Notes: generated from the letters alone by a model not told the origin. A stretch of 64,000 bases of DNA from Candidatus Brachythrix odensensis (GCA_016714465.1 JADKDT010000026.1:1-64000); one strand, 5' to 3'; shown: positions 9,453 to 18,288, counted from the first letter of the stretch. Translations and numbers: made by a program.

Positions 9453-10165
9453 GTGCGCGCGCGGGGCGCGAGCTTGTAGCGGATCACAAGGGCGATCATC
9501 CGAAAACCGGTCCGCAACGTGCCCTTGAGATTGCCCGTGATCTTGGATTCACCCACCCGTCCGCGGTAGTTCACCGGGATCTCGATCACCTTCAGGTTTT
9601 CGCGTTTCGCCAGGACGATCATCTCGGGCAGGAAGTGCGAGCCGCCCACGCTGAGATCGTTGACGAACTTCAGTAACGCCTTGCGGTGGATCAGGCGCAT
9701 GGTGCAGCCCATGTCGCTCAGCGAGCAGGTGTTGTACAGAAATTGGGTGAACTTGGCCACGATCCAGTTCCCCAGGCGCAGGAACCAGCCCATGTTGGCC
9801 TCGCGCCAGATCAGTTCGGCCGTCGTGCGCGTGCCACACACCATGTCGAAGTCGTCCGAGTAGGCCAGCAACTTCAGCACGTCCTTGCCCATGAAAGTGC
9901 TGTCGGGCTCGGCCAGGATGATGATCTCGCCGCTGGCCTCGCGCAGCCCGCGCTGCAGCGCATTGCCGTAGCCTTGCTTCGTTTCGAGTACGACTCGGGC
10001 GGCTGTCTTGCGGGCCTCCTCCTCGGTCCGGTCTCTGGAGTTGTTATTGACGACCACGATCTCGTCGACCACGCCGTTTGAAAAGAAATCCTCGACCGCG
10101 GCTCGGATGTAGTTCTCCTCGTTGTAGGCCGGAAAGATGACGCTGACCGTCTTGTTGTGATACAT
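9449..10165 (-). CDS. Dolichyl/polyprenyl-phosphate mannosyltransferase-like GT2
   Basis: 238 residues, GT-A fold: VSVIFPAYNEENYIRAAVEDF at the N-terminus, VVVNNNSRDRTEEEARK, GYGNALQRGLREASGEIIILAEPDSTF, where EPDS supplies the DxD metal-binding motif, and a CTMRLIHRKAL segment. Length and motifs match DPM1-type enzymes that load a sugar onto polyprenyl phosphate. Two bases separate it from the upstream methyltransferase and it overlaps the downstream GT-C gene, so the pair probably forms a donor-synthesis/transfer module. No membrane anchor visible. Confidence 0.85.
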   Translation of the reverse strand: MYHNKTVSVIFPAYNEENYIRAAVEDFFSNGVVDEIVVVNNNSRDRTEEEARKTAARVVLETKQGYGNALQRGLREASGEIIILAEPDSTFMGKDVLKLLAYSDDFDMVCGTRTTAELIWREANMGWFLRLGNWIVAKFTQFLYNTCSLSDMGCTMRLIHRKALLKFVNDLSVGGSHFLPEMIVLAKRENLKVIEIPVNYRGRVGESKITGNLKGTLRTGFRMIALVIRYKLAPRART

Positions 10166-10167
10166 GC

Positions 10168-10809
10168 TCAGGGCTTTCGGGCGACGACCAGCATTTGGCC
10201 GGCGAACGGCTTGATCGGCGAGGCGAGATACATCCGGATCAAAAGGGGCACGACCGGCAATCGGCCGTCGCGCAGGGAGTAGGGCATGAAACGCGGCTGG
10301 ACGTGATCGACCGCAAAACCATTGGCCCGCATCAGGTTCGGCAACGAAATGTCGGTGAAAATGCTGCGGTGGGTGTAATCGTCAAAGTAGCTGCGGTATG
10401 CGTAGCGGAAGTTCGGCTGGATGACGATGAAGCGCCCGCCCGGGTTTAGGTGGGCGAAGACGTCCGCCACGATTCGCGCAGTGACGTCCGGCTCGAAATG
10501 CTCCAATAGATTCGAGGCCAGCGCGACATCAAAGCGCTCGCCCTTGAGCGGGGACAGTCCGGCCGCAAGATCGGCGATGACGGGCTGCACGTCGGCCCCG
10601 GTGTGCATGCCCAGTTCGTCCCAAATGTCGACGGCGACTTTGCGCCGGGCCCGGACCTGATTGATCCAATAGCAATACCCCGCGCCGAGCTCGAGCGCCG
10701 CGGCATTGTCCGGCGTAAAGCGGGCGAGGTAATCGGTCAGGACCCGCCACAGCACGGCCCGCGAGCCCGTCTCCTTGAGATGGACGGCGTGATACGAGGT
10801 CTCGCTCAT
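10168..10809 (-). CDS. Class I SAM-dependent methyltransferase
   Basis: 213 residues. SAM-binding motif I is ALELGAGYCYWINQ near residue 38, then KVAVDIWDE, a PVIADLAAGL stretch, FDVALASNLLEHFEPDV and LNPGGRFIVIQPNFRYAYR. This resembles methyltransferases of glycan and lipid clusters. ATG overlaps the stop of the epimerase (ATGA) and it is two bases from the GT2 gene, so it belongs to the same operon. Substrate not deducible. Confidence 0.82.
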   Translation of the reverse strand: MSETSYHAVHLKETGSRAVLWRVLTDYLARFTPDNAAALELGAGYCYWINQVRARRKVAVDIWDELGMHTGADVQPVIADLAAGLSPLKGERFDVALASNLLEHFEPDVTARIVADVFAHLNPGGRFIVIQPNFRYAYRSYFDDYTHRSIFTDISLPNLMRANGFAVDHVQPRFMPYSLRDGRLPVVPLLIRMYLASPIKPFAGQMLVVARKP

Positions 10810-11804
10810 CCGTTCAACCAGGCCTTTGGCAGGTTCTTGAGCACTTCAATATTCTCAAACGGGCTGCTCTGCCGCGCGCCATGCCGGCGCGCCCACTCGG
10901 CCATCCGGGCCAGACCTTCGTCCAGGGTATGCAGCGGCCGGTCGCCAAACACCCGCCTGACCTTGGCGTGGTCGGAGTAGGCGTGCTGGACTTCATTCCG
11001 GGCGGGCACATGCAGGATGTCGGGCGCCACGCCCATCGCCGCCGCGATGCGCTCGGCCAGTTCGCGCACCGTGTAATTCTGGTCCGCCCCGATATTGAAG
11101 ACCTGATTTCGGGCGGCCGGCACGTCGATGGCTTCGGCCATGATCGGCGACATGTCGCGGATGTAACTGAAAGCCCGCGATTGCGCGCCGTCTCCGAAGA
11201 TCGTCATCGGCTTGGCCTGCATGATTTGATTCATGAAGATCCCGACCACATTCCGATATTTGTCGCCCACGTTCTGCCGCTCGCCATATACGTTGTGCGG
11301 CCGGAAAATGATGTAGTCCAGGTCGAACATGCGCTTGCATGAGACCAGCTCCTGTTCGACCGCGTATTTGGCAATTCCGTAGCTGTCCTCCGGGTGGGCG
11401 GGCGTTTCCTCGCGCATCGGCAGTTCCGGGCTGGGGCCATACACCGCGATGGACGAGGTGAAGACAAAGCACTTCACCCCGGTATTGATGGCGGCGTTGA
11501 TCAGGGTGACGCTGCCGATCACGTTGTTGGTGTAGTTGAACCGTTTGATAAAGTGGCTCAACCCCTCGGCCGCGTAGGCCGCCAGATGGTAGACATGGTC
11601 GAAGCGGGATTTCTCAAACAGCGCATTGACCAGCGCGACATCGGTGATGCTGCCCTGGACGCGTTCCGCCCCGGCCGGAATGTTGTCGGCAAATCCCCCG
11701 CTCATATCGTCGAGGATGACCACTCGGTGGCCGCGCCGGATCAGCTCTTCGGCGACGTGCGAGCCCACGAAGCCCGCCCCGCCCGTTACTAGAATATGGC
11801 TCAT
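10806..11804 (-). CDS. NAD-dependent nucleotide-sugar epimerase/dehydratase
   Basis: 332 residues, extended SDR family. Rossmann motif VTGGAGFVGSHVAEEL at the N-terminus, DHVYHLAAYAAEG, FTSSIAVYG, catalytic YGIAK (YxxxK) near residue 150 and RPHNVYG. Closest in pattern to UDP-glucose 4-epimerase-like enzymes. First gene of the operon epimerase - methyltransferase - GT2 - GT-C. A TATAAT nine bases upstream of the ATG suggests a leaderless transcript. Frame intact. Confidence 0.88.
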   Translation of the reverse strand: MSHILVTGGAGFVGSHVAEELIRRGHRVVILDDMSGGFADNIPAGAERVQGSITDVALVNALFEKSRFDHVYHLAAYAAEGLSHFIKRFNYTNNVIGSVTLINAAINTGVKCFVFTSSIAVYGPSPELPMREETPAHPEDSYGIAKYAVEQELVSCKRMFDLDYIIFRPHNVYGERQNVGDKYRNVVGIFMNQIMQAKPMTIFGDGAQSRAFSYIRDMSPIMAEAIDVPAARNQVFNIGADQNYTVRELAERIAAAMGVAPDILHVPARNEVQHAYSDHAKVRRVFGDRPLHTLDEGLARMAEWARRHGARQSSPFENIEVLKNLPKAWLNG

Positions 11805-11813
11805 AACGGGCGG

Positions 11814-11819
11814 ATTATA
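11814..11819 (-). promoter_or_regulatory. -10 hexamer of the epimerase operon, leaderless geometry
   Basis: TATAAT on the minus strand, nine bases before the ATG at 11804 and overlapping the last codons of the upstream hydrolase gene. No ribosome site fits in the gap. Confidence 0.6.
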
Positions 11820-12407
11820 CGGGCCGGCCCAACATCAGCTTGCGGAGGAGGCTCTGGCCCTGCGGCCAATCGCGCAGGTTCGAATCGGCGTTGATGTGGC
11901 CCAGCCCGCCCACGTCGACGAATTCGCTGCCCCAGGCCTGGGCCAGCTCGCGCGCGACGCCGATCGACCCGTACGGATCATTGGTGCTGGCCACCATCAC
12001 GCTGCGGAAGGGCAGCCGCGCGCGCGGCACGGGCAGAAAACTCCCGACCATGGCCGGATCGGCCCCGGGCCGGTGAGATCGGGCGGCGCGACCAGCAACG
12101 CGGCCACCACGTCGCCCGCGCCTGGACCCTTGCGCGCGCGCCCGACCGCCGCGGGTGGCGCGCCATGCTCAGCCGCCCAGTGCGCCACCGTGATACAGCC
12201 CAGGCTGTGCGCGATCAGGATGACCGGCCCGGGCTGTGCGGCGATGGTCTCGTGCAGGCCGGCCACCCACGCCTCGCGCCTCGGCGCGGCCCAATCACGC
12301 TGGGCAACCCGGACACACCCAAAAAACTTGCTCTCCCAGAGCGTCTGCCAGTGTTCAGGCCCGCTGTTATCGCGGCCTGGAATGATAATCAACGATGTGT
12401 CTGCCAT
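11815..12407 (-). CDS. RBBP9/YdeN-type alpha/beta hydrolase; one frameshift
   Basis: Starts MADTSLIIIPGRDNSGPEHWQT, the characteristic RBBP9/YdeN opening (P-G-x-x-x-S-x-x-x-H-W). The nucleophile elbow is ILIAHSLGC (Ser near residue 75). Near 12060 the frame slips by one base and continues as SFLPVPRARLPFRSVMVASTNDPYG, giving the catalytic Asp, and GGLGHINADS, giving the catalytic His. Total ~195 residues, normal. The 27-bp gap to the divergent M20 gene contains GTATAGTATC, which can serve as a -10 in either direction. Predicted serine hydrolase of unknown substrate. Confidence 0.82.
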
Positions 12408-12434
12408 GGCGTATAGTATCGCGGATACACATCC

Positions 12435-13571
12435 ATGAGCATCGATATTCTTTCCCTTCTGTCGCAGTTGGTCGCCATTGATTCGGTCAATCCCGACCTC
12501 GTGCCGGGTGGCGCGGGCGAAGGCGCGATCGCGCGTTTCATCGCCGACTGGGCTGAAAAAGCCGGGCTCGAAACGCATCTTGAGGAGGCGGCCCCCGGAC
12601 GGCCGAATGTCATCGCCATCGCCCGCGGCACAGGCGGCGGGCGCTCGCTCATGCTGAACGGGCACATGGACACCGTCGGCGTGGCCGGCATGGCCGCCCC
12701 GCATGCGCCGCGCATCGTGGACGGCCGCCTGTACGGCCGGGGCGCCTACGATATGAAGGCCAGCCTTGCGGCCTGCATGGCCGCCCTCGCCGAGGCCAAA
12801 ACGCTCAATCTGCGCGGGGACGTCATCTTTACCGCGGTCGCGGATGAGGAATATGCCAGCCTCGGTACGCAGTCAGTTGTGCGCAATTGGCGCGCCGACG
12901 CCGCCATCGTTACCGAACCGACCGGGTTGCGCATCTGCGGCGCGCACAAGGGCTTTGTGTGGATCGATATCGAGACCGAGGGCGTGGCCGCCCATGGCTC
13001 GCGCCCGGATCTGGGGGTGGATGCCATCACCCGAATGGGCCACGTGCTGGTCTGGCTCGATCATCTCGACCAGAGCCTGCGGGCCTCCCCCACCCATCCC
13101 CTGCTCGGGAGCGGCTCGCTGCATGCCTCGCTCATCCAGGGCGGGCAGGAACTCTCGAGTTACCCCGCCCGCTGCCGGGTATCCGTAGAGCGCCGGACCG
13201 TGCCCGGCGAGACGCCCGAGCTGGCCCTCCAGCAGATCCAGGCCCTGCTCGAGCGGGTCGCGGTCGAGCTCCCGGACTTCCGGGCCAGCGCGCGGATCAC
13301 CCTCGCCCGCGAGGCATTTGAGATCTCCCCCGAAGCCGAAATCACCCAGATCCTGGCGGGCGCGGCGACCGACGTGCTTGGCGCGACGCCCGAGTGGATC
13401 GGCGAGCCTTTCTGGATGGATTCGGCGATTCTGTCCGCCGCCGGCATTCCGACCGTGATCTTTGGGCCCAGCGGGACGGGCGCCCATGCCGTGGAGGAAT
13501 GGGTCGATCTCGAGTCGGTCGGCCAATGCGCCGATGTGCTGCTCAACACCGCCGCTCGCTACTGCGCCTAG
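12435..13571 (+). CDS. M20 family metallopeptidase (ArgE/DapE-like)
   Basis: 378 residues. Zinc ligands visible: GHMDTVG (His77, Asp79), GRGAYDMKAS (Asp106), ADEEYAS (general base Glu138 and ligand Glu139), EPTG, and the C-terminal GTGAHAVEEWV. The dimerisation lid occupies residues ~180-290. The family hydrolyses acyl-amino acids or succinyl-diaminopimelate; without a nearby arg or dap gene the substrate cannot be chosen. Divergent from the RBBP9-type hydrolase across 27 bp. Confidence 0.87.
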   Translation: MSIDILSLLSQLVAIDSVNPDLVPGGAGEGAIARFIADWAEKAGLETHLEEAAPGRPNVIAIARGTGGGRSLMLNGHMDTVGVAGMAAPHAPRIVDGRLYGRGAYDMKASLAACMAALAEAKTLNLRGDVIFTAVADEEYASLGTQSVVRNWRADAAIVTEPTGLRICGAHKGFVWIDIETEGVAAHGSRPDLGVDAITRMGHVLVWLDHLDQSLRASPTHPLLGSGSLHASLIQGGQELSSYPARCRVSVERRTVPGETPELALQQIQALLERVAVELPDFRASARITLAREAFEISPEAEITQILAGAATDVLGATPEWIGEPFWMDSAILSAAGIPTVIFGPSGTGAHAVEEWVDLESVGQCADVLLNTAARYCA

Positions 13572-13603
13572 GCATCTATGCGTGATCACGCGGACAAAGG
13601 ACT

Positions 13604-14713
13604 ATGAAGCAATCCATCGCCGACATCGAAAACCATTTGGCCGCCTTCATCGCGGCGGGCGAGCTGGACGGCGCGGCCCTGTCGGTCGCTCAGCGCGGCC
13701 GGCAGGTGATTGGCTGGCAGGGCGGGGCCGCCGCGCCTGGCCGGCCCGCCACCGCCCGCACCCTCTGGCCGCTCGCGTCGATCTCAAAGACCTACAGCGC
13801 CGCCGCAATCATGGCCCTCATCGAGCGGGGTGTCTTGCTGCTCTCAACCCCGGTTCGCTCGGTCTTGCCCCAGTTCACCGGCGGCGGCAAAGAAAGCGCC
13901 ACACTTCGGCATCTGCTCACCCACACCGCCGGGTTGATTTACGAGTCGCCCGAGATGGAGCAACGCATGGCCGCCCTCACGCCCGCCGCGGAGTTGATCG
14001 ACGAAGCCTATCGGCATGACCTGCTGTTCGCCCCGGGGGCCGGGCATGCCTATGCCGACTATGGCTATCTGCTGGCCGGCGAGATGGCGGCCCGCGCCAC
14101 GGGCCGGCCGTTTGCCGGATTGGTTCATGATCTGGTGCTCAAGCCGGCCGGGCTGGTGGATACCCACATGCCACCAACGCCTGGAGTCTACGACCAGCTC
14201 GCCGTCGTGCGCGGCGTGCAGGCCGAAGGCACCCCCGGCGCGATGTACAACACGCCGTATGCCCTCAACCTGGCCCATCCGGCCTTTGGGGTGGTCGCCA
14301 GCGCCGATGACCTGATGCGCTTCGGGCTGAACTTCGCCCCGACCGGGCCACGCTTCCTGTCCGAGGCCACGGTGCGGGCGATGACCATTGACCAGACCGG
14401 CGGACGCTGCCTGGGTTGGGCGCCTGCCCTGGGCCCGCAGTCCGCGCCGGCGTATCCCGTGGCCTGGGGTCTCGGGTTCTACTTCCAGCAGGTCGAATCG
14501 CCGGGCGTGTTTGGGGATCTGCTCTCGTTTGGCGCGTATGGCCACGGCGGCGCAAGCGGTTGTCAGCTTGTCATCGATCCGAAAGCCGACCTGGTCATCG
14601 CCCTTGTCAGCAACTGCCACGCCCGGACCGGCCGCGAGCGCTGGTCATACCGCCTGCGCTCGACGATCAACATGGTGGTCGCGGCGCTATCCGCACGGAT
14701 GCGTCAACCGTAG
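13604..14713 (+). CDS. Serine hydrolase, class C beta-lactamase / EstB-like family
   Basis: 369 residues. Nucleophile motif S-I-S-K at residues 59-62 (SxxK), a YADYGYLLAGE stretch corresponding to the Y-x-N region, and YGHGGASGC providing the HxG motif near residue 307. No signal peptide is apparent, so it is more likely a cytoplasmic esterase or peptidase of the EstB/ADP type than a resistance enzyme. AAAGGA ribosome site upstream. Lies 32 bp after the M20 gene on the same strand and may be co-transcribed. Confidence 0.82.
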   Translation: MKQSIADIENHLAAFIAAGELDGAALSVAQRGRQVIGWQGGAAAPGRPATARTLWPLASISKTYSAAAIMALIERGVLLLSTPVRSVLPQFTGGGKESATLRHLLTHTAGLIYESPEMEQRMAALTPAAELIDEAYRHDLLFAPGAGHAYADYGYLLAGEMAARATGRPFAGLVHDLVLKPAGLVDTHMPPTPGVYDQLAVVRGVQAEGTPGAMYNTPYALNLAHPAFGVVASADDLMRFGLNFAPTGPRFLSEATVRAMTIDQTGGRCLGWAPALGPQSAPAYPVAWGLGFYFQQVESPGVFGDLLSFGAYGHGGASGCQLVIDPKADLVIALVSNCHARTGRERWSYRLRSTINMVVAALSARMRQP

Positions 14714-14731
14714 CGTGGGCGCCGCAACCGC

Positions 14732-14797
14732 TTAACAGGAAGAAGGGAAGAAAGAAGGTAGAGAATCATCCCTTCTTTCTTCCTTTCTTCTGTGAAC
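14732..14797. repeat. Purine/pyrimidine palindrome, family A copy 1
   Basis: GGAAGAAGGGAAGAAAGAAGG is mirrored by CCTTCTTTCTTCCTTTCTTC about 10 nt later. Lies between the convergent EstB-like and S41 genes and might terminate both. Related copies at 29999, 48617, 56009 and 59529. Confidence 0.8.
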
Positions 14798-14829
14798 GGC
14801 ATAACGTACGACCAGGTTCGTGGGAAATG

Positions 14830-16123
14830 CTATCGGCCAAAAGCCCTGATTGCCGCGGCCAGCATCTCGTCGTTGTCTTCGGTGTAGTCCTCAAAGCGTT
14901 TGTCAATGAGCACCGTGGGCCGGATGCCCGGGGTCGGGCTTCCGGCATGCCAGACGCTGTCACGGATCCCGCGCACATCGCCCGACGGAAACGCAATCGC
15001 CATCGTGCCGCTTGGCAAACGCACGTTCGCCAGCACCTCAGTCCGGCCGGGTGTGCGCGCGCCGACGATGCGGGCCCGCCCCAGGTCCTGCAGAAGACCG
15101 GCCAGGCTCTCGGCCGGGCCGCGGGTCTGGTCGCCGACCAGGATCACCAGCGGTATTTCTTGCGACCCGCCCACGTTCTTGCCGGTGATCTCGATCTTCT
15201 GACGGCCATCGCGCTCGACGACGGCCCCGATGCCCCCGTGGGCGAACAGCTCGGCGACTTCATAGGTGTTGAAGGCCGGCGACTGCATGCTGCGCAGGTC
15301 AAGAATGAGTCCCTCGGCTGGCTGGCTCCCCGACCCGCGCAGGGTCGAGGCCAGGATCTCGGCTGCGTTCCCGGCGTCGGCCGGTGCCAGGGCCAGATAG
15401 GCCAGGTTCGTGCCGGGCAATGTGCGCGCCTGGGCCGGGGGCGAGGCGGCCAGCGCGCCCCGCGTGATGCTGACGTCGCGGGCGGCTTTTCCGGGCGACA
15501 CCACCGTCACGGTGACCTTGGATCCGATCGCGCCGCGCAACCGACGGCGCAGCTCCGAAGTGCTGGCCAACCCAACCGGCTGGCCATCGATTTGGGTGAT
15601 GGCGTCGTGGGCGCGCAGACCGGCCAGCTCGGCGGCCGATCCAGGCGCCACCGACAAGGCCAGGGCGCGTTCGGCGCCGCGCTCCGGCGGACCGATAAAG
15701 ATCCCCAGGCCGCCTGGCGCGACATCGCTTTTGCAGGTCGGCCGCGGTGATCAGCTCGATCCCTGGGTCGTTTAGCCCGCCCAGGACCTGGCGCAGCGAC
15801 GCGGCGAAGGCCTCATCGGTCATCCCGCGGATCACGGCCGCCCGCGCTTCGCGCAGCGCGTTTGTCCTGCCTTCCAGCGCCTTTGGGTACACGTAACGAT
15901 CGGCGATCAGACGCAGCGCGGCGTCGAAATCAGCCAATTGGGTCTGGGTGATGACCGGCAGATCGAGCGGGACCGTCGGCGCGGTCGGGGCGGCGCCGGC
16001 GCTCGCCCGATTCAAGCGGTTGATGGGATTCAATTCGCCTGCGCAAGCGCTGAGGGCAAGCGCGGCGAGGAGGCCGATGGCAAGCCGCGGGCCAGGATGT
16101 TTTGTCATGGATGCGTCCGTCAT
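14830..16123 (-). CDS. S41/PDZ lipoprotein, probably catalytically inactive; one frameshift
   Basis: The start at 16123 overlaps the upstream stop (ATGA). MTKHPGPRLAIGLLAALALSAC is a lipoprotein signal with lipobox L-S-A-C. A short N-terminal helical domain follows, then, after a one-base slip near 15710, a PDZ domain (ELAGLRAHDAITQIDGQPV) and an S41 domain (EGLILDLRS, IPLVILVGDQTRGPAES, ARIVGARTPGRTEV). In active tail-specific proteases the corresponding segments are S-A-S-A-S-E and G-K-x-x-V-Q; here the nucleophilic Ser aligns with Gly and the general-base Lys with Arg. Alignment was by eye. Likely a surface-anchored binding or scaffold protein rather than a protease. Confidence 0.75.
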
Positions 16124-16347
16124 TCGACCGCCTTCTCGACCGCGGTCAGAATCAGCCAGAGCGCGAGGAGCATGACGGCGCCCATCGCCAGACACAGGAA
16201 GCTCACCAATGCGATCGGGCCGCCGTAGCCGAGCGCAACCAGGACAGTGCCGCCAACCACAAGGGTGAGCAGGGTCATGATCAGCAGGCTGCGGGCGAAT
16301 TGGCGCGCCTCCCTGCGTGTGTCCGTCGGCGGACGCGGTCGCTTCAT
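16120..16347 (-). CDS. Small two-span membrane protein
   Basis: 75 residues: a basic N-terminus (MKRPRPPTDTRREARQFAR), then two strongly hydrophobic helices at about 20-45 and 48-70. Translationally coupled (ATGA) to the S41/PDZ lipoprotein, so the two probably work together at the membrane. TATAAT six bases upstream of its ATG suggests a leaderless message. Family not recognised. Confidence 0.65.
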   Translation of the reverse strand: MKRPRPPTDTRREARQFARSLLIMTLLTLVVGGTVLVALGYGGPIALVSFLCLAMGAVMLLALWLILTAVEKAVE

Positions 16348-16353
16348 GCGAGA

Positions 16354-16359
16354 ATTATA
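16354..16359 (-). promoter_or_regulatory. -10 hexamer, leaderless geometry
   Basis: TATAAT on the minus strand six bases from the ATG at 16347, in the 18-bp gap shared with the divergent Nudix-GNAT gene. Confidence 0.55.
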
Positions 16360-16365
16360 GGTGTC

Positions 16366-17340
16366 ATGTTTTGCCAGCGTTGCGGGACAGAATTGCGCGA
16401 GACGGATCTCGACAGCCGGCCCCGTTTGAAGTGCCCCGCCTGCGGCTACGTCCAGTATCAGAACCCGGTTCCCGGTGTCGGCGTGCTGATCGAGCATGAG
16501 GGCCGGCTGGTGTTGATCCGACGCGGCCATCCGCCCCATCAGGGGCAGTGGACGTTGCCCTCGGGCTTCATCGAGGCCGATGAAAGCGTTGAGCACGCCG
16601 CCGTGCGCGAGGCGCGCGAAGAGACCGGGCTCAACATCGCGCTCGATGAGTTGTTCGGGGTGTATTCATTTCCCGAGGGCCCGCCCCGGAGCGGGCTGAT
16701 CATCTTCTACCGGGCCCATCCAACGAACCCGGCCGATCTGCGCGCTGGCGACGACGCGAGCGAGGCGGCGTTTTTCTCGGCGACTGAGCTGCCCGTCATC
16801 GCGTTTCGCACCCACCGCGAGGTCCTGGCCCGCTGGCTGCTCGAGCGGCAAGAGCCAGGCGCCGCGGCGGCCGGCGCCCAGCACCAGCCGGATGTCACCG
16901 TCCGCCCGGCCGAGCCGCGCGATCACTACCGGATCGTCGAGCTCATGTCGCACATGCCCGCCCAGACTCGGATGAGCGACATTGCCCGCGCGCGCGCCAC
17001 TGCCCGCCTGCGCGACAGCAGCGCGCTCGAGGTGTTTGTGGCCGAGTCGGCCGAATACCAGGCGGCCAGCCAATGGACGGCCATCATCGGGTTTGTCGCG
17101 GTATCGCTGCTCGAGGGGCTAAACGAGACCCGGGCCTGGCTCGACGCGATGGTGGTCGAGCCTGAGTACCGCCGGCGCGGGGTGGGTGGCGCGCTGTTTG
17201 ATATTGGGACGCGCCGAGCCCGCGAGCGCGGGGCGAGCCAGTTGCTGCTCGACTTCACCCGGGCCAGCCCCAGCGCCCAGGAGTTCTATCGCTCGATTGG
17301 TTTTGACGGGAGTGAGGTCTCGCGCATTCGCTTGCGCTAA
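16366..17340 (+). CDS. Nudix hydrolase - GNAT acetyltransferase fusion
   Basis: 324 residues. Residues 1-30 form a CQRC...CPAC zinc ribbon as in NudC-type and ADP-ribose Nudix proteins. The Nudix box is intact: GFIEADESVEHAAVREAREETGL matches G-x5-E-x7-REU-x-EE-x-G-U at ~65-87. After an Ala/Gly-rich linker (~155-170) a GNAT domain follows, with AWLDAMVVEPEYRRRGVGGALFD as the acetyl-CoA loop (R-x-x-G-V/I-G) and a SIGFDGSEVSRIRLR C-terminus. Both catalytic signatures look functional. The fusion suggests coupling of a nucleotide or CoA-derivative hydrolysis step to acetylation; that is inference. Divergent from the small membrane protein. Confidence 0.87.
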   Translation: MFCQRCGTELRETDLDSRPRLKCPACGYVQYQNPVPGVGVLIEHEGRLVLIRRGHPPHQGQWTLPSGFIEADESVEHAAVREAREETGLNIALDELFGVYSFPEGPPRSGLIIFYRAHPTNPADLRAGDDASEAAFFSATELPVIAFRTHREVLARWLLERQEPGAAAAGAQHQPDVTVRPAEPRDHYRIVELMSHMPAQTRMSDIARARATARLRDSSALEVFVAESAEYQAASQWTAIIGFVAVSLLEGLNETRAWLDAMVVEPEYRRRGVGGALFDIGTRRARERGASQLLLDFTRASPSAQEFYRSIGFDGSEVSRIRLR

Positions 17341-17348
17341 GCGGCTAT

Positions 17349-17394
17349 CGCCGATTTCCCATGCCCGCCGGAGGCGAACCATGCGAAATCGGCG
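17349..17394. terminator. Hairpin between convergent genes
   Basis: CGCCGATTTCCCATG and CATGCGAAATCGGCG form imperfect arms between the Nudix-GNAT stop and the DUF4230 stop. No U-tract; function as a bidirectional terminator is inferred from position. Confidence 0.45.
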
Positions 17395-17395
17395 T

Positions 17396-18220
17396 TCACG
17401 TGTCGAATTGGTCTTCGCGCGGGAGGACCACATCCGGCAGCGCCCGCAACTTGGCAATCAGTTCGGGGTCCTGTAGTTCCTCAAAGTGCTGGCCGATCGG
17501 CGGGAGCGTCGCGCTGACGCTGATGTTCTCGACGCCCAGCCCGCGCGCGAGCGCGGCCACTGTCGCCGCGGCCTGCTGACCGGCCCGCTGAAACAGACCC
17601 TTGTCGATCGCGGCTGTCACCATCGCGTCCATCGCCTCGCGTCGGGCGGCGTCCATCAGCGAGATGTCGTGGCTGCTCAGCCAGCCCTTCTTGCGCTCCA
17701 CCACCCGGGTCAGCGACTCGTCGACGTAGACCATCAGGACCTTGGTCGGGGGCAGGGTGATGCTGACGCTGTTTCCGTCGATCCGCACATCGTCCTCACC
17801 CAGGTGTTTGAGGTTTACCCCCGCCACGATCCGCACGCCCACGTCCATCACCAGTTCCTCGCCCAGCATGCGATTATGAAGTCCCGAGATCATCGACTCC
17901 GCCGCTGTGGTCTTGTCGCGTTCCTTTTTGATCGTGACTGTCCCGATCTGGCCCAGGCTGACCAGCGCCGCGGCCCGGATCTCGCTGACCAGCACGGTCG
18001 GGGTCACGAGCGTGGTTGATATTCTGGGCGCCGGCGGTTTGCGGCTTTGGCGCGCGGCAATGAAGAGGGTGAGCAGACATCCGAAGACCACCCCGGCCGC
18101 CATCAGCGCGCCGATGTTCGCCCCGCTCAGGCTGTAGGCCAGGTAGAACAGAGCGACCGCGGCCAGGACGAGGACGGCGAACGTCCAGCCCTGGCGGGCG
18201 AAGTTCTTTAGGATGCGCAT
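17396..18220 (-). CDS. DUF4230 membrane-anchored protein
   Basis: 274 residues. Two hydrophobic segments at ~14-31 and 34-54, then a soluble domain with the DUF4230 pattern: MDVGVRIVAGVNLKHLGEDDV, SVSITLPPTKVLMVYVDESLTRVVERKKGW, and the two-helix C-terminal part. The family is widespread, membrane-bound and of unknown function. AGGAG lies 10 bases before the ATG. No close operon partner. Confidence 0.8.
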   Translation of the reverse strand: MRILKNFARQGWTFAVLVLAAVALFYLAYSLSGANIGALMAAGVVFGCLLTLFIAARQSRKPPAPRISTTLVTPTVLVSEIRAAALVSLGQIGTVTIKKERDKTTAAESMISGLHNRMLGEELVMDVGVRIVAGVNLKHLGEDDVRIDGNSVSITLPPTKVLMVYVDESLTRVVERKKGWLSSHDISLMDAARREAMDAMVTAAIDKGLFQRAGQQAAATVAALARGLGVENISVSATLPPIGQHFEELQDPELIAKLRALPDVVLPREDQFDT

Positions 18221-18234
18221 GGGTCCGTTTACTC

Positions 18235-18288
18235 CTGAAACGATATGCCCCGCCCGGCGTACGCCGGGCGGGGCATATCGTTTCAGGA
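18235..18288. repeat. Long perfect GC-rich hairpin
   Basis: Arms CCTGAAACGATATGCCCCGC and its complement around GTAC, 54 bp, essentially perfect. Lies between the 3' end of the GT-C gene (minus) and the start of DUF4230, so it may terminate GT-C transcription. Confidence 0.7.

Noticed and set aside
8322..9479. Long + strand frame of 385 residues
   Set aside because: Antisense of the intact GT-C gene; Arg/Gln/His-rich composition is that of a GC-rich shadow frame. The same applies to the long frames opposite 18.8-20.3 kb, 22.9-24.0 kb and 26.9-28.1 kb.
13604..14713. Antibiotic-resistance beta-lactamase
   Set aside because: SxxK is present but there is no signal peptide and the pattern is that of EstB-like esterases.
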